DNA of 64,000 nt from Leptospira kobayashii. GTDB lineage: Bacteria > Spirochaetota > Leptospiria > Leptospirales > Leptospiraceae. Below are positions 31,568 to 39,789 of this stretch, in pieces. The stretch is from NCBI RefSeq assembly GCF_003114835.2, contig NZ_AP025028.1, forward strand, positions 2,508,001 to 2,572,000, in the 5' to 3' direction. The notes beneath the pieces are model-generated. The model saw nothing but the letters and a program-made list of their open reading frames with translations, had not been told where the DNA came from and made no database searches. The translations under genes and the position numbers were made by a program. Each line of letters begins with the position of its first letter. Positions within the stretch are counted from its first letter, which is position 1.

Positions 31568-32953
31568 ATGAAGATCCGAATCCTCACCAAACCAAGTAAA
31601 GATGGAAACCCGAGTCAATTCGATGCGGAGCTTTTCTGGGAAGAAAAAAAATTCCGACCGGTAGAAGTGATCTGTTCCATCGACGGGAAATCCCTATTGG
31701 AATTTCAAAAAGACTGGGAAAGATTTCTCAGACAAGTCCTTCCGAGCAATATCGGCAAAAAGGAACTTCGGGAAAAAATTTCAAAAAAAGCGAATGCATT
31801 GGAACAAATCGTATTCGGGAAAAAAACTCCTCCCTGGAAAGAAATCCATTTTTCGGAAGAAATACTGATCCAGACAGATCCGGAATTTACTTTTTTTCCG
31901 TGGGAAATACTCACGACTCATAAAGGTTTTTTCTATGAATGGCCCGTCTACAGAGGAATACGATCGGAAGTATTTCATTTCGAACCGAAATCCAAAAACG
32001 GTTTCCTACTCATCGAAAATCCGATTCGGGAAGACCTGATTCCAAGTGTGAAAAAAGAAGGATCGGTGATCCGGGAGATTTGGAAATCCCAATCCAAAAC
32101 CCCTATCAAAACCTTAAAGCCGGATCATCTGAAAACTGTCCGGTTCTGGGAGGAAATCTCAGAAGCATCTTACTTACATTATGCGGGACATTCTTTGCCG
32201 GAGGGAATCCCTTTTCCGAAAGAAAATAGAATGATCGGAGACGAAATCGGAAAAACAAAACTCTCCAATCTGAAAATCGTATTTTTAAACAGCTGTTATT
32301 CCGCCCATGAATCGAAAAACACTACCGGGCTTGCGGCCAATTTTTTAAAAGCAGGGGCCGAATTCGTATTGGGATTTTTAACACCGGTGGAAACGGAAGT
32401 TGCCGAACTTACTTCCAAAATCTTCTGGACGGAGTATCTGAAAACAAAATCAGCAAAAAAAGCATTCGAAAGAACAAAGTTCGAACTAAACAAATCGGAT
32501 AACAAATACCAGGTGGCAGAATTATCCTTTTTGTGTTTTGCTCCTTTGGAAGAAAAAAAATATCCTCCCTTGCTTTCCGCCGTATTCGTAACAGTTCTCA
32601 TAGGATTATTTCTTTTCGGATGGAATTTGATCCGCGAAAAGGAAGTTTTTCCTTTCGACAAAAGGGAGATGAAGGCAGTTGAAACTGACAAAGTCGAAAA
32701 TACTTTCGAACAAACAAAAACGAAAACAAACCTTTCACCTCCTTCACGGATTTCAGACAATCCTCTCACAAACAGAATCAACCTTTTAACAGACCAAAAT
32801 TTTCAAAGGCAAATCAAAACTTTTTTAAAGGAGGATCATCCTCTTTTGGATTCGGAAGCAAGGCATCGTTTGGTTTTGGAAATTCTGGAAACTGAGATTT
32901 CCGAAGATAGAAAATTTTACGAATTCAAAAGAAGATCGGGGTTAGAAGAATGA
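31568..32953 (+). CDS. Membrane-anchored CHAT-domain (caspase-like) protease
   Basis: The 461-residue protein carries the CHAT peptidase signature. The histidine is in YLHYAGHS (His208) and the cysteine in VFLNSCYSA (Cys243), with downstream GLAANFLKAGAEFVLGFLTPV as in the family. Residues 1-330 form the protease region. One transmembrane helix lies at about 336-356 (LLSAVFVTVLIGLFLFGW), and a charged ~100-residue tail follows. Topology is not decided by flanking charges. CHAT proteases are related to caspases and separase and act in conflict and signalling systems. It overlaps the next gene by four bases and shares an operon with a sigma factor. Confidence 0.88.
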   Translation: MKIRILTKPSKDGNPSQFDAELFWEEKKFRPVEVICSIDGKSLLEFQKDWERFLRQVLPSNIGKKELREKISKKANALEQIVFGKKTPPWKEIHFSEEILIQTDPEFTFFPWEILTTHKGFFYEWPVYRGIRSEVFHFEPKSKNGFLLIENPIREDLIPSVKKEGSVIREIWKSQSKTPIKTLKPDHLKTVRFWEEISEASYLHYAGHSLPEGIPFPKENRMIGDEIGKTKLSNLKIVFLNSCYSAHESKNTTGLAANFLKAGAEFVLGFLTPVETEVAELTSKIFWTEYLKTKSAKKAFERTKFELNKSDNKYQVAELSFLCFAPLEEKKYPPLLSAVFVTVLIGLFLFGWNLIREKEVFPFDKREMKAVETDKVENTFEQTKTKTNLSPPSRISDNPLTNRINLLTDQNFQRQIKTFLKEDHPLLDSEARHRLVLEILETEISEDRKFYEFKRRSGLEE

Positions 32954-33975
32954 AAAAGGAAAAATTTATCCCGATCTTCGCCTTTATTTTGTTTGGTTTT
33001 GTTCCGATGAATGCCGAAAAACCGAACCCGGTCAAAGAATACGAAGATTTTCTCGTAACTAAATCCATTCTTACCAAAATTAAAAAAGATTCCTATTCCC
33101 ATTTTCAAAATGATCCTTCGGAAAATAACGATTTGGAAAAGGATATCGAATATTATCTCGCCAAATGCAAATATAAGAAAATAAAAAATCTAACCCGAAT
33201 TTTGAAATTATTCTCTCCTGTGGACAGCCTGTTATTTCTAAAACAATGCTCGGAAACGAAAAAGGAAGAAGCATCGAGCTTTGAATCGACCGTAAAACAA
33301 AAATTATTCGAACTATCCCGATTTCCCAAATTGGAAATTATCGAAACGGAACTTGCAGACAAGGAAGTATTGTCTTCCTTCTCAGAACTGAAGCGAATCT
33401 GGGAAGATCGGGTATATTTGTTTTCCAATTTTTATTCTCCCCATTCTCTCGCATGGCTCGGCTATGAAAAAGAGATCACTGAGGAAATTAATAGAATCGC
33501 ATATTCGGATTTACCGGTACACAGGAAAGCAAATCAATTGAATCGAATCAAAGAGGATACGATTCAAGCGAATAAAAAATTATACTTAATGTTTCTATAT
33601 TCCGCGGAAAATCCCTGGAACAAAACTTCGCTCTCGGATGAGAATCGTGAGAGTTTTACTTTCTATCGGGAACGAAGCGAAAAACTTTTATCCGATCCTG
33701 ATTTTCCGACGGATGCCAAAGCAAAACTGGAAGAGCTTTTGAATTGTTTGAAAAACATCAATGAAGTAGGAAAGGAAAACATGCGTTTGCTATTTTTTTA
33801 CGGTTTTTTTTATGATTACGGTATGGATTGGAATAATCTCGGTGCAGAACTCCTAAAAGAAGAAAAATCGGTCTTATCTTATCTGAAAAAAACAATTTAC
33901 CAGTCACATCATTTCGAAAAAAGATTACATCAGATAGGTAAAACCTGCAAAGAAACCGAATTTGAACATGAGTGA
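32950..33975 (+). CDS. Exported alpha-helical protein of unknown function
   Basis: The 341-residue protein has a signal peptide (MKKEKFIPIFAFILFGFVPM, likely cleaved after MNA at residue 22). The mature part is rich in Lys, Glu and Leu and predicted almost fully helical. Cysteines occur near residues 75, 100, 265 and 335. No family is recognised. It overlaps the CHAT gene by four bases and the sigma-factor gene by eight bases, so it is translated in tight coupling with both. As an exported protein it could be an extracytoplasmic sensor for, or a target of, the CHAT/sigma module; this is inference. Confidence 0.8.
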   Translation: MKKEKFIPIFAFILFGFVPMNAEKPNPVKEYEDFLVTKSILTKIKKDSYSHFQNDPSENNDLEKDIEYYLAKCKYKKIKNLTRILKLFSPVDSLLFLKQCSETKKEEASSFESTVKQKLFELSRFPKLEIIETELADKEVLSSFSELKRIWEDRVYLFSNFYSPHSLAWLGYEKEITEEINRIAYSDLPVHRKANQLNRIKEDTIQANKKLYLMFLYSAENPWNKTSLSDENRESFTFYRERSEKLLSDPDFPTDAKAKLEELLNCLKNINEVGKENMRLLFFYGFFYDYGMDWNNLGAELLKEEKSVLSYLKKTIYQSHHFEKRLHQIGKTCKETEFEHE

Positions 33976-34537
33976 CGAAATCCGACAATTATTAGATGAT
34001 TGCATCCTTGCCAAAGAAACGGCATGGAAATCCTTCATCGCGAAATTTCATAAACTTATCTCCGGAACTGTTGCACATTATATTCCGCAATCGGAAATCG
34101 CCGATACGATACAATTGGTCTATTTACGACTAACGCATAACAACTACCAACTTTTAAGAAAATTCAAAGGAGAAAGTCTTCCCGCATTTATCGTCTATTT
34201 AAGTGAAATCTCGAAAAACGTAAGCCTTTCCCAAACAAGGGTAATACGAAGACAGGACTTCCGCGAAGGAATCAGTCTTGATGTCGCGATTGACGTGTTA
34301 GATGATAGACCCATTCCGGAAACCATATATTTTGAGATGGAGGAGAAAAATGAGTTTTATCAGCACATTTCCTCATTGGACGAACCTTCTCGCGAAATTC
34401 TATTCTTCCGACTCAAAGGTTATAAATTCAAAGATATAGCCGAAATTTTATCTTTACCTCTGGGAACTGTATTAGCACGCGCTAGTCGGGCAAAAGAAAA
34501 GATAAAAAAAATCGTCAAAAATGAAATAAACGGGTGA
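33968..34537 (+). CDS. ECF-type RNA polymerase sigma factor
   Basis: The 189-residue protein has only sigma regions 2 and 4. Region 2 covers about residues 10-90 (ADTIQLVYLRLTHNNYQLLRKFKGESLPAFIVYL). Region 4 covers about 125-185 (SSLDEPSREILFFRLKGYKFKDIAEILSLPLGTVLARASRAKEKI), a clear helix-turn-helix. This is the minimal extracytoplasmic-function architecture. The ATG at 33968 lies inside the previous stop region. A typical membrane anti-sigma gene is absent; the next gene encodes a small unknown protein that may fill that role. Confidence 0.9.
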   Translation: MSDEIRQLLDDCILAKETAWKSFIAKFHKLISGTVAHYIPQSEIADTIQLVYLRLTHNNYQLLRKFKGESLPAFIVYLSEISKNVSLSQTRVIRRQDFREGISLDVAIDVLDDRPIPETIYFEMEEKNEFYQHISSLDEPSREILFFRLKGYKFKDIAEILSLPLGTVLARASRAKEKIKKIVKNEING

Positions 34538-34555
34538 AAGGAGGAAATCAATTAT

Positions 34556-35083
34556 ATGGAACCATTTGATCCTAACACCTTTATGAATAAAGTTAAGTTA
34601 AAAGAAGCATTCTATTTAATGGGAAGAGGTAAAGAAGCGGATTCGGATACAATGGATCAAATCTTAGCAAATGTGATCCCGAAACAGGAATCGGGCTTTG
34701 TATTGATTCTGAGGTTCTTAGCCGGAAAGCTATTTGTAACTACGAGCGAAAAATCCGAAACTGAAATTCCTCCCCTTTCGTTCGCGTTTCGAGGAGAAGA
34801 AAAACCTCAATTTTTACTTTCTTATAAAATGGATGATAAAGATATCTCTTTGATTCTTTCTCCCAATCAGGAAGGAACTGAAGTTTTTCTTTCGGTCGAT
34901 GTCAATCCGCCGGCTTCCTACCAAGTACAACTCAAACTAGACGGAGATACGATTGAAACGATCGCCGATCTACAAAAGGGAAAAGTCTTTGATTCTCCGA
35001 TTACGGGGGATACTTCTCCCGAAATCGTTCTTCTGGACAAAAATAAAGAAATCGGAAGATTTCACTTACTTTTGCACAGTTAG
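34556..35083 (+). CDS. Small protein after the sigma factor; candidate sigma partner or protease substrate
   Basis: The 175-residue protein has no signal peptide. A helical N-terminal third (KVKLKEAFYLMGRGKEADSDTMDQILANVIP) is followed by a beta-rich part in which hydrophobic strands alternate with turns, ending GRFHLLLHS. A moderately hydrophobic stretch (FVLILRFLAGKLFV, about 48-61) contains Arg and Lys and is not a convincing membrane helix. No family is recognised. AAAGGAGG precedes the ATG at an acceptable distance, the strongest ribosome-binding site in the operon, suggesting high expression. It is the last gene before a terminator. Confidence 0.75.
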   Translation: MEPFDPNTFMNKVKLKEAFYLMGRGKEADSDTMDQILANVIPKQESGFVLILRFLAGKLFVTTSEKSETEIPPLSFAFRGEEKPQFLLSYKMDDKDISLILSPNQEGTEVFLSVDVNPPASYQVQLKLDGDTIETIADLQKGKVFDSPITGDTSPEIVLLDKNKEIGRFHLLLHS

Positions 35084-35200
35084 CTCTCTTTTTTTCCATT
35101 CTTTGCAATAATTCAAATAGTTTCGGTAATCTTTATATTAGTAGAGTTCATTTCCCTAAAAAGCGTTTGTACTCTCTTTTCCAAGCTAGTTGAATTTATA

Positions 35201-35226
35201 AACCTGACGTAAGTCGGGTTTTTTTT
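35201..35226 (+). terminator. Rho-independent terminator of the CHAT/sigma operon
   Basis: AACCTGAC and GTCGGGTT form an eight-base stem (one G-T pair) around a four-base loop, directly followed by a run of T to 35226. It lies 118 bases after the last gene of the operon on the plus strand. It separates the operon from the SRPBCC gene. Confidence 0.8.
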
Positions 35227-35333
35227 ATCCCCAAGGTATTTCCGAAGGAAGAAAATAATCCGGCACTTTTTGTGTTTACAAACATCGATTTAAACCTTCG
35301 AATATGCGGAGTTTGCATTTCAAGGATGTTCCC

Positions 35334-35873
35334 ATGAGAATGGCTGTTAAAATTATAATCGGTGTAGTGATCGCATTGTTTCTATTCGTTTTTATAGCGC
35401 GAAAAACAAGTTCAACTGTTCATGTTAGTCGAACATTCAATGCGCCTCTTGATAAAGTATGGAATGTATGGAACGATGTCGAATCCATGAAAAAATGGTG
35501 GGGACCGAAAGATTACACCGCTCCCGTGATAAAGAATGATTTTCGGGTAGGAGGTAGTTTTTTACTTTCTATGCAATCTCCTTCAGGTGAAATGTTTTGG
35601 AATTCCGGAACATACAAAGAAATCATTCCTAGCAAAAAGATCGTATCCATGATGGCTTTTTCTGATGAGAACGGAAAAATAGTCCCCGGCGCAGAAGTAA
35701 AAGTTCCCGGTATATGGCCGGATGAAATTTCGGTAACTGTTGAATTCAAAGAATCGAATGGAAAGACGGAAGTCACTGTGGAAGAAGTCGGTATCCCTTA
35801 CATTATGAAGTTAATGGCGAAATTGGGTTGGGAACAACAATTCGATAAATTAGAAACACTATTCTTTCCTTAA
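35334..35873 (+). CDS. SRPBCC (AHSA1-like) domain protein with N-terminal membrane anchor
   Basis: The 179-residue protein has an N-terminal hydrophobic helix (about 5-22). An AHSA1/START-type lipid- or ligand-binding domain follows, with the typical opening SRTFNAPLDKVWNVWND and the KKWWGPKDYTAP motif. It ends with the long C-terminal helix (KLMAKLGWEQQFDKLETLF). Such domains bind hydrophobic ligands or partner proteins; the ligand is unknown. AAGGATG lies upstream of the ATG at 35334. The gene stands alone between two terminators. Confidence 0.85.
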   Translation: MRMAVKIIIGVVIALFLFVFIARKTSSTVHVSRTFNAPLDKVWNVWNDVESMKKWWGPKDYTAPVIKNDFRVGGSFLLSMQSPSGEMFWNSGTYKEIIPSKKIVSMMAFSDENGKIVPGAEVKVPGIWPDEISVTVEFKESNGKTEVTVEEVGIPYIMKLMAKLGWEQQFDKLETLFFP

Positions 35874-35875
35874 TT

Positions 35876-35902
35876 AACAAACGTTAATTTACGTTTGTTT
35901 TT
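35876..35902 (+). terminator. Terminator after the SRPBCC gene
   Basis: AACAAACG and CGTTTGTT form a perfect eight-base stem around an eight-base AT loop, followed by TTTTT. It begins three bases after the stop codon at 35871-35873, on the plus strand. Confidence 0.7.
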
Positions 35903-35904
35903 GC

Positions 35905-36003
35905 GACCTCCCGAATCCTCCGGATTCGGGACCGGGCTGCTCCGGGCTCCGCTAACGCTGCGGTCGCTAATCGCGACCAAGCCCTGCGCATCCCTGGTCG
36001 GGA
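35905..36003. repeat. GC-rich palindromic segment upstream of repeat B
   Basis: This segment contains nested inverted repeats: CCCGAATCC/GGATTCGGG, and GGTCGC/GCGACC around a short loop. It ends in a CCCTGCGCATCC-like stretch. A related arrangement (GTCGC-ATGT-GCGAC followed by a CGCGCCCTTCGTATCC-like stretch) is at about 63868-63907. A minus-strand open frame of 73 codons (35870-36091) across it is not credible as a gene. With repeat B it fills the 306-base interval 35874-36179. Confidence 0.5.
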
Positions 36004-36025
36004 ATCCGATATATGAAAAACGAAT

Positions 36026-36155
36026 GGCAAAAAGGCGAACTTTTTCGTAAAAAATTTTCATTCGGCAGAGATTGACTTGTATTATCACCAAAGATATGTT
36101 AAAGAAACCTCATTGGGTGGCGGGTGGTTAACCCCACCCAATTCAGGGCGGGGAG
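36026..36155 (+). repeat. Interspersed promoter/hairpin repeat, copy B
   Basis: It begins GGCAAAAAGGCGAACTTTTT; exactly 85 bases later comes CATTGGGTGGCGGGTGG, and it ends AGGGCGGGGA, as in copy A (4235-4365, minus). The diverged middle contains a good sigma70-type promoter: TTGACT at 36072, a 17-base spacer and TATGTT at 36095. Transcription would start close to the hairpin block (TTGGGTGG/CCACCCAA). It lies directly upstream of the gene at 36180 and may provide its promoter and leader. Confidence 0.7.
36072..36100 (+). promoter_or_regulatory. Predicted sigma70-type promoter inside repeat B
   Basis: TTGACT, a 17-base spacer and TATGTT match the housekeeping promoter consensus well. At the same offset in copy A the -10 reads TGTGTT, with surrounding bases conserved. 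The predicted start point falls at or just before the hairpin block, so the hairpin would form the 5' end of the transcript. Confidence 0.5.
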
Positions 36156-36179
36156 ATCCGTTCTAAAACTAAAAACGAC

Positions 36180-36968
36180 ATGGCTTTCCTTAAAAATTTA
36201 TTCTCCAAATATTTCAACTTCGACCACTTTTTACCCCTATTTGCTTATTCATTCGGATTCGCGCTAATCCTTCTTACAGTTCATACTTTTTCAGTTTATT
36301 TCGAATTAAAAAGATCAAACCCTAACTATTCCCCATCCGGACGAAACATCGGTTCCGTGCACAAAGACAAATCGGAAAAAGAAAAAATCCAATCTCAAAT
36401 CAGACAAATACAAACGATCGAACGTAGAAACAAAAATATAAATGAATTAAAATCGTTTGCCAAATGGTATTGTTTTTTACTAAATCATCTGAATGAAAAG
36501 TTCGACTTGCCGGATTCGCTCCTGCCTGAAAATAAAAATGCTCTCGATTTACTGAAACTATTCCAAACCAAACGGGAAAAAAATCTAACTCCGGAACAAA
36601 TATCCTTTTTGATTTTATCAGACTATAACGACCATAAACTTTCCGATGCATTCATCCCGCAAAAACAAACCTTTATAGAAATTGCAGGTGTATCTTCTTT
36701 TTATCCGGATTTGTTTTTTGCAAAAGACATTTGGGAAAATCTGGCGAAAGATCCGGACAGGTTGTATCGACTTTTAGTTTTGATTTTAGAAACCAAAGAA
36801 TCTTATAACGACACCGACCCTTCGCATATCGATTCCGATCTTTGGACTTATACATTATCCGAATACCGCTTTCATTTCAAAGAGATATTTGAAATGAAAG
36901 CAAAAGATGAAAGAACTTACATGTTGAACGTAAATTACAAAGTCATTCAGATAGAAAGTATTCCTTAG
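36180..36968 (+). CDS. Membrane-anchored protein of unknown function
   Basis: The 262-residue protein has one transmembrane helix near the N-terminus (about residues 18-42). A polar, Lys/Asn-rich helical region follows, including a probable coiled coil (EKEKIQSQIRQIQTIERRNKNINELK, about 62-90). No family is recognised. The composition is more AT-rich than neighbouring housekeeping genes. It is preceded by repeat B and converges on the SDR gene 12 bases away. Confidence 0.7.
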   Translation: MAFLKNLFSKYFNFDHFLPLFAYSFGFALILLTVHTFSVYFELKRSNPNYSPSGRNIGSVHKDKSEKEKIQSQIRQIQTIERRNKNINELKSFAKWYCFLLNHLNEKFDLPDSLLPENKNALDLLKLFQTKREKNLTPEQISFLILSDYNDHKLSDAFIPQKQTFIEIAGVSSFYPDLFFAKDIWENLAKDPDRLYRLLVLILETKESYNDTDPSHIDSDLWTYTLSEYRFHFKEIFEMKAKDERTYMLNVNYKVIQIESIP

Positions 36969-36980
36969 ATATGTTGTTCT

Positions 36981-37940
36981 TTATTTTACAGAACTTCTCT
37001 TTCGAATGAAATCCAAAGTTTCAGCGATTCCATCTTCAAACGACGTCCTGGGAATCGGTCCGATGGTTTCTGTATATTTGCGGCCACTCAATTGCAAAGG
37101 ATCTTCCATAAGATACATGATTTCCACAACTTCCCTTAAAAAAGAATCGAAGATTCCCAGTAAGGTCACTGTAAATCTTCCGAGTGAAATCACTTTGGAC
37201 TTTCTGCCCAAATGAGTTTCCGCGATTCGAACGATTTCATTTCCCGAAATCATTGCACCGGGAATATTCCAATTTCCACCGAACGATTTTTCTTGTAAGG
37301 CGATCTCTACAATCATCTTTGCTGCATCGGGAAGATAAACATATTCCCTTTTGGGTTTTAAACTCCCGAAGAAAATCCCCAATTTTCCCAAGGCGAGTCC
37401 GTCCAAAGTAGGATTGAGATAAGCTAGCTTGCTAGTAGGTCCGTAGTAATCGGGAAGACGAACAATCAACGGCTTTGCTTTTTTCCAAATGCCGGAGAAT
37501 ATCATCTTTGCAAACTCCACTTTGATCTTTCCCTTTTTCGTATGAGCAAAGTAGGGATAATCTTCCTCAACCGGGTAACCTGGATTTTTCCCATAAACAT
37601 AAACTCCATCGACAAATACTATTTTTTTACCGGTCTTCTCCGCGGCCTCCATCACGCTTTTACCAATTAACAATAGTTTGGCTTCCATCTCTTGGTAGGA
37701 AACATTTGCCGCCTGAAATACGACATCAGCCTTTTCAAAATAAGGAATTAAAGTTTCAGGCGAAAATACATCCCCGACCACGAGTTCCAGGTCTTTCGGA
37801 TTTCCCCATTCTGCCGCCAATTTTACAAGGCTGGTTTGATACCTCCCCAGAATCACCGTAGGAATCTTCCTACGGACCAATTCCTCTGCGATCGCCTTCC
37901 CACTTCCGCCTGTTCCCCCGAGCACCAATGCTTTCTTCAT
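36981..37940 (-). CDS. NAD(P)-binding epimerase/dehydratase-like (extended SDR) protein
   Basis: The 319-residue protein begins with the dinucleotide-binding motif VLGGTGGSGKAIAEEL. It has DVVFQAANVSYQEM in place of the usual cofactor loop and VDGVYVYGKNPGYPV before the substrate region. The canonical YxxxK is not clear. It may be a reductase or NmrA-like sensor; the substrate is unknown. A palindrome identical to one in front of the TetR gene lies 17 bases upstream of its start, so it is probably controlled by that regulator. Confidence 0.82.
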   Translation of the reverse strand: MKKALVLGGTGGSGKAIAEELVRRKIPTVILGRYQTSLVKLAAEWGNPKDLELVVGDVFSPETLIPYFEKADVVFQAANVSYQEMEAKLLLIGKSVMEAAEKTGKKIVFVDGVYVYGKNPGYPVEEDYPYFAHTKKGKIKVEFAKMIFSGIWKKAKPLIVRLPDYYGPTSKLAYLNPTLDGLALGKLGIFFGSLKPKREYVYLPDAAKMIVEIALQEKSFGGNWNIPGAMISGNEIVRIAETHLGRKSKVISLGRFTVTLLGIFDSFLREVVEIMYLMEDPLQLSGRKYTETIGPIPRTSFEDGIAETLDFIRKRSSVK

Positions 37941-37957
37941 AACATCCTTCCTTTTAT

Positions 37958-37971
37958 TGATTGATCAATCA
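37958..37971. promoter_or_regulatory. Palindromic operator in front of the SDR gene
   Basis: TGATTGATCAATCA is a perfect 14-base palindrome 17 bases upstream of the SDR start. The same palindrome, with identical flanks (AT before, CAAC after), occurs at 38541-38554, ten bases upstream of the TetR start. This is the expected pattern for a TetR operator. Confidence 0.75.
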
Positions 37972-37993
37972 CAACTAGAATCAAAAAAAAATC

Positions 37994-38530
37994 TCAAACC
38001 CTACCGCCATTGTTCAAGCTCAGCTCCGAGGAATTAAGCGCAAAAGCCAAATTGCATAAAAACCCGCGTGCCAAAAAATCCTTCGCCAGGATTTCCGTAT
38101 CGCTGAGTCCTGCCTCATCGAATTTTTGCTGCACTAGTTTCTTAAGGTTTTCCAAAGACTTTTTTACTACCTTCTGAACGTTTTCCTCAGCAATCCCCCA
38201 AGTCTGGATCTGAAGTAGAATCTCATTCGGATTGCGCCTCATCAATTCTTCGTAGGAAGAAATCAGATCAGGCAGCAGAGTGTCATTTTTGCATTCTACT
38301 TTCGCAAATTCGGCCGCAATCCTGTCGTAAATCAATTCGACCACTTCCAGAAACAAAGCCTCCTTACTCTCAAAGAAACGATAGACATAGGGCTGAGAAA
38401 TGCCTGCTTTCGCGGAAATATCCGCAGTAGTCACTTTATGATAGCCCAATTTGGCAAACACTTCAATGGCTGCTTCCAAAATGGCTGCCCTTCTTTCTTC
38501 GTAGAGATGGCTGTTCGGTTTCGTTTGCAT
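37994..38530 (-). CDS. TetR-family transcriptional regulator
   Basis: The 178-residue protein has an N-terminal TetR helix-turn-helix (ILEAAIEVFAKLGYHKVTTADISAKAGISQPYVYRFFESKEALF). A helical ligand-binding region follows, ending in a SSELSLNNGGRV tail. The ligand is unknown. It lies upstream of the SDR gene in the same direction. Identical palindromes in front of both genes imply it represses itself and the SDR gene. Confidence 0.93.
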   Translation of the reverse strand: MQTKPNSHLYEERRAAILEAAIEVFAKLGYHKVTTADISAKAGISQPYVYRFFESKEALFLEVVELIYDRIAAEFAKVECKNDTLLPDLISSYEELMRRNPNEILLQIQTWGIAEENVQKVVKKSLENLKKLVQQKFDEAGLSDTEILAKDFLARGFLCNLAFALNSSELSLNNGGRV

Positions 38531-38540
38531 CTTAAATTAT

Positions 38541-38554
38541 TGATTGATCAATCA
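38541..38554. promoter_or_regulatory. Palindromic operator in front of the TetR gene
   Basis: This second copy of TGATTGATCAATCA lies ten bases upstream of the TetR start codon, where a bound repressor would block transcription or initiation. It suggests autoregulation. Confidence 0.75.
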
Positions 38555-38640
38555 CAACCTTATCATCAGGAAAATTTCCGTCAATAGAAAATATTTACCC
38601 GAGTGCGGCCAAGGGATCATCCCCTAGGGCTTTCCTTAGA

Positions 38641-39738
38641 TCAACTGTTCACTCTAAAGTAAATTACATCTCCATCCTGGACGATGTATTCTTTTCCTTC
38701 GATGCGAAGTTTTCCTTCTTCTTTGACTTTCGCCGCATCGCCGGTCCTGTCCAGATCTTCATAACGCATCACTTCCGCCCGGATGTATCCCTTTTCAAAA
38801 TCAGAGTGAATCACGGAAGCCGCGATGGGTCCGGTACTCGCTTTGGCAGTGGTCCAAGCTCTCACCTCTTCCACTCCTGCGGTAAAAAATGTGATAAGGC
38901 CAAGTAGTTTGTAAGAAGCCTGAATCATCCGCGAAAGGCCAGATTCTGTTTCTCCGATCTCTTCCAAAAAAGCGAGTTGGTCGTCTTTCTCCAATCCGGA
39001 AATCTCTTCTTCGAAACGACCGCATAACACTACCACTTCGGCACCTTCTTTGGCGGCATAGTCTTTGATAGTGTTTACATGAGGATTATTCGTATTTTTT
39101 ACATCCGAATCGAGAATGTTTGCAACATATAATACGGGTTTGATTGTGATAAGATTGAATTTTTTGGCGATTTTGAATTCATCCTCCGTCAAAGAAACTG
39201 CGGCTGCGCGTAGTCCTTTTTTCAGACCATCCAAAATCTTTTCCATTACGGATCCGATTTCTATCGCTTCTTTGTTTCCCGCCTTCGCGGACTTCGCTAT
39301 TTTCTGGAATTGTTTTTCCAAACTGTCCAGATCGGCCAAAATCAATTCGTAATTGATAACGGTAATGTCTTCGATAGGATCTACTTTCCCGTGAACATGT
39401 GTTATATTTTCATCTTCGAAGGCACGCACCACATGGCAGATGGCTTCTACTTCCCTGATATGGGATAAAAACTGATTGCCGAGCCCTTCTCCCTGGCTCG
39501 CCCCTTTTACAAGGCCTGCAATATCGACAAATTCGATCGTGGTAGCGATTGTGCGTTTTGGTTTGTAAATCGAAGCAAGCCGTTCCAAACGTCTGTCGGG
39601 AACTTCCACAATACCGGTGTTTGGTTCTATGGTGCAAAACGGATAATTGGCCATTTGCGCGCCGGCTTTGGTCAATGCATTAAAAATAGTCGATTTTCCA
39701 ACGTTGGGTAAACCAACGATTCCACAATTCAATCCCAT
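38641..39738 (-). CDS. ychF: Ribosome-binding ATPase YchF (Obg family)
   Basis: The 365-residue P-loop protein has the G1 motif [14 protein letters not shown], the [11 protein letters not shown] switch region, [20 protein letters not shown] (G3), a central coiled coil and a C-terminal TGS domain (GDVIYFRVN). YchF binds ATP rather than GTP and associates with ribosomes. It appears to be monocistronic. About 85 bases separate it from the TetR gene. Confidence 0.97.
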   Translation of the reverse strand: MGLNCGIVGLPNVGKSTIFNALTKAGAQMANYPFCTIEPNTGIVEVPDRRLERLASIYKPKRTIATTIEFVDIAGLVKGASQGEGLGNQFLSHIREVEAICHVVRAFEDENITHVHGKVDPIEDITVINYELILADLDSLEKQFQKIAKSAKAGNKEAIEIGSVMEKILDGLKKGLRAAAVSLTEDEFKIAKKFNLITIKPVLYVANILDSDVKNTNNPHVNTIKDYAAKEGAEVVVLCGRFEEEISGLEKDDQLAFLEEIGETESGLSRMIQASYKLLGLITFFTAGVEEVRAWTTAKASTGPIAASVIHSDFEKGYIRAEVMRYEDLDRTGDAAKVKEEGKLRIEGKEYIVQDGDVIYFRVNS

Positions 39739-39789
39739 ACGGATAGATTTTTCAGAGAGCGCAAGCGGACAAGGAAAAATGTTTCCCGG

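Noticed and set aside
29192..35083. Possibility that the CHAT/sigma operon is a type III-E CRISPR (Craspase) locus
   Set aside because: No CRISPR repeats, gRAMP effector or TPR-fused CHAT protein is present in the window; only the protease and sigma logic is shared.
35870..36091. Open frame of 73 codons on the minus strand after the SRPBCC gene
   Set aside because: It covers a terminator and GC-rich palindromic repeat sequence, so the frame is open only by composition.
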